5,504 bases of DNA from Thermoguttaceae bacterium (GTDB taxonomy: Bacteria; Planctomycetota; Planctomycetia; Pirellulales; Thermoguttaceae), in contig JAFTCU010000021.1 of the NCBI GenBank assembly GCA_017454585.1, positions 1-5,504 of the forward strand, given 5' to 3'. Of this stretch, positions 4,987 through 5,504 are shown piece after piece. The notes under the pieces are model-generated. The model saw nothing but the letters and a program-made list of their open reading frames with translations, did not search any database and had not been told where the DNA came from. The position numbers were made by a program, and so were the translations under genes. Positions within the stretch are counted from its first letter, which is position 1; each line of letters begins with the position of its first letter.

Positions 4987-5504
4987 TTACTTCACTTTTT
5001 TCAGCACGATGCGGCTGTCAGCGACCGAGCAACCAAGGCCTTCGGCGTGAACGATCAGCGGGTTGATGTCCAGCTCGGCGATTTCCGGGTTTTCGGAAAC
5101 CAGAACGCTCAGACGGATCAGGGCGTCTTCAAGAGCCGCCAGGTCGTGCTGACCCAAACCGCGGTAGTTGTTCATGAGCTTGTAAACCTTCGTGTTTTCC
5201 AGCATCGAGTGCAGGAAGTACTTGCTCGTCGGCGCAAGACGGAACTGAACGTCCTTCATCAGCTCAGCCGTCGTGCCGCCCATCCCGAACATGACCAACG
5301 GGCCGAATTTCGGGTCGCGGTTGCAACCCAGGATCACTTCGGTTCCCTTCGGAGCCATTTCTTCGATCAGAATGCTGTCGATCTTCGCACCCGGAACGTT
5401 CTTCGCGATGTTGGCGTAGATCTGGTCGAAACCAGCCGCAGCGGCTTCCGCGCCTTTGATGTTCAGCAGAACGCCTCCCGCGTCGAATTTGTGCTTCACG
5501 TCGG
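4987..5504 (-). CDS. ADP-forming acyl-CoA (acetyl-CoA) synthetase, ATP-grasp (beta) domain, C-terminal part
   Basis: The frame is open through the window edge, so the gene's 5' end lies beyond 5504; the GTG at 5499 is an internal Val in DVKHKFDAGGV, not a start. The visible part has about 171 residues and matches the C-terminal half of the ATP-grasp domain of NDP-forming acyl-CoA synthetases: HKFDAGGVLLNI (family pattern HKTDVGGV), EEMAP, RDPKFGPLVMFGMGG (family RDPxFGPxxxFGxGG), FRLAP, and ELDINPLIV, whose Asp and Asn are the metal-binding pair. The enzyme turns acetyl-CoA or a related acyl-CoA, ADP and phosphate into acid, CoA and ATP, conserving energy in fermentation. It is related to succinyl-CoA synthetase beta, but the closing 'DINPLIV' and 'FGPLVMFG' wording is of the acetate type. 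Whether the beta part is fused to an alpha part or separate cannot be told here. Confidence 0.9.
   Translation of the reverse strand, partial: DVKHKFDAGGVLLNIKGAEAAAAGFDQIYANIAKNVPGAKIDSILIEEMAPKGTEVILGCNRDPKFGPLVMFGMGGTTAELMKDVQFRLAPTSKYFLHSMLENTKVYKLMNNYRGLGQHDLAALEDALIRLSVLVSENPEIAELDINPLIVHAEGLGCSVADSRIVLKKVK

Noticed and set aside
5497..5499. GTG as the start of the acyl-CoA synthetase
   Set aside because: The frame stays open upstream to the window edge and the codon lies inside the conserved DVKHKFDAGGV block, so it is an internal Val.

Overview
The window looks like a chromosomal stretch from an anaerobic, fermentative bacterium of the Planctomycetes-Verrucomicrobia group. That assignment is an inference. 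It rests on a bacterial microcompartment (BMC) vertex-protein tail followed by a class II sugar-phosphate aldolase, the arrangement of the PVM-type fucose/rhamnose microcompartment, and on a secreted SGNH hydrolase of a style common in that group. The DNA is moderately GC-rich, with AT-rich intergenic regions, and the coding strands look uniform in codon use. No RNA gene, CRISPR array, insertion sequence or origin was seen.

Layout. (1) Positions 1-1041, + strand: the end of a BMC-P (EutN/CcmL family) shell gene, then after 31 nt a class II aldolase that carries a C-terminal helix resembling a BMC encapsulation peptide. (2) Positions 1042-1177: a convergent junction with a good intrinsic terminator and a small family of GCGAGCGG repeats in both orientations. 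(3) Positions 1178-2551, - strand: a secreted SGNH/GDSL hydrolase with a long C-terminal extension. (4) Positions 2552-2813: a divergent control region with a candidate promoter on each strand and a symmetrical A-tract/T-tract element between them. (5) Positions 2814-4891, + strand: hydF, the [FeFe]-hydrogenase maturation GTPase, and 5 nt later a fumarylacetoacetate hydrolase (FAH) family enzyme, ending in a terminator. (6) Positions 4987-5504, - strand: the C-terminal part of an ADP-forming acyl-CoA synthetase, cut by the window edge.

How the parts may fit. The aldolase would split L-fuculose- or L-rhamnulose-1-phosphate into DHAP and L-lactaldehyde, with the aldehyde handled inside the shell. 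The SGNH esterase could act outside the cytoplasm on acylated polysaccharide that supplies such sugars. HydF implies an [FeFe]-hydrogenase that disposes of electrons as H2. The ADP-forming synthetase would conserve energy as ATP from acyl-CoA. The links between these modules are inferred from proximity and family knowledge; the sequence itself shows only the families.

The points most worth following are the encapsulation-peptide-like tail on the aldolase, the HydF site where Gln replaces the His of the published cluster motif, the hydF-FAH gene pair, and the repeat cluster at 1052-1169. I saw no wholly unknown system in this window.
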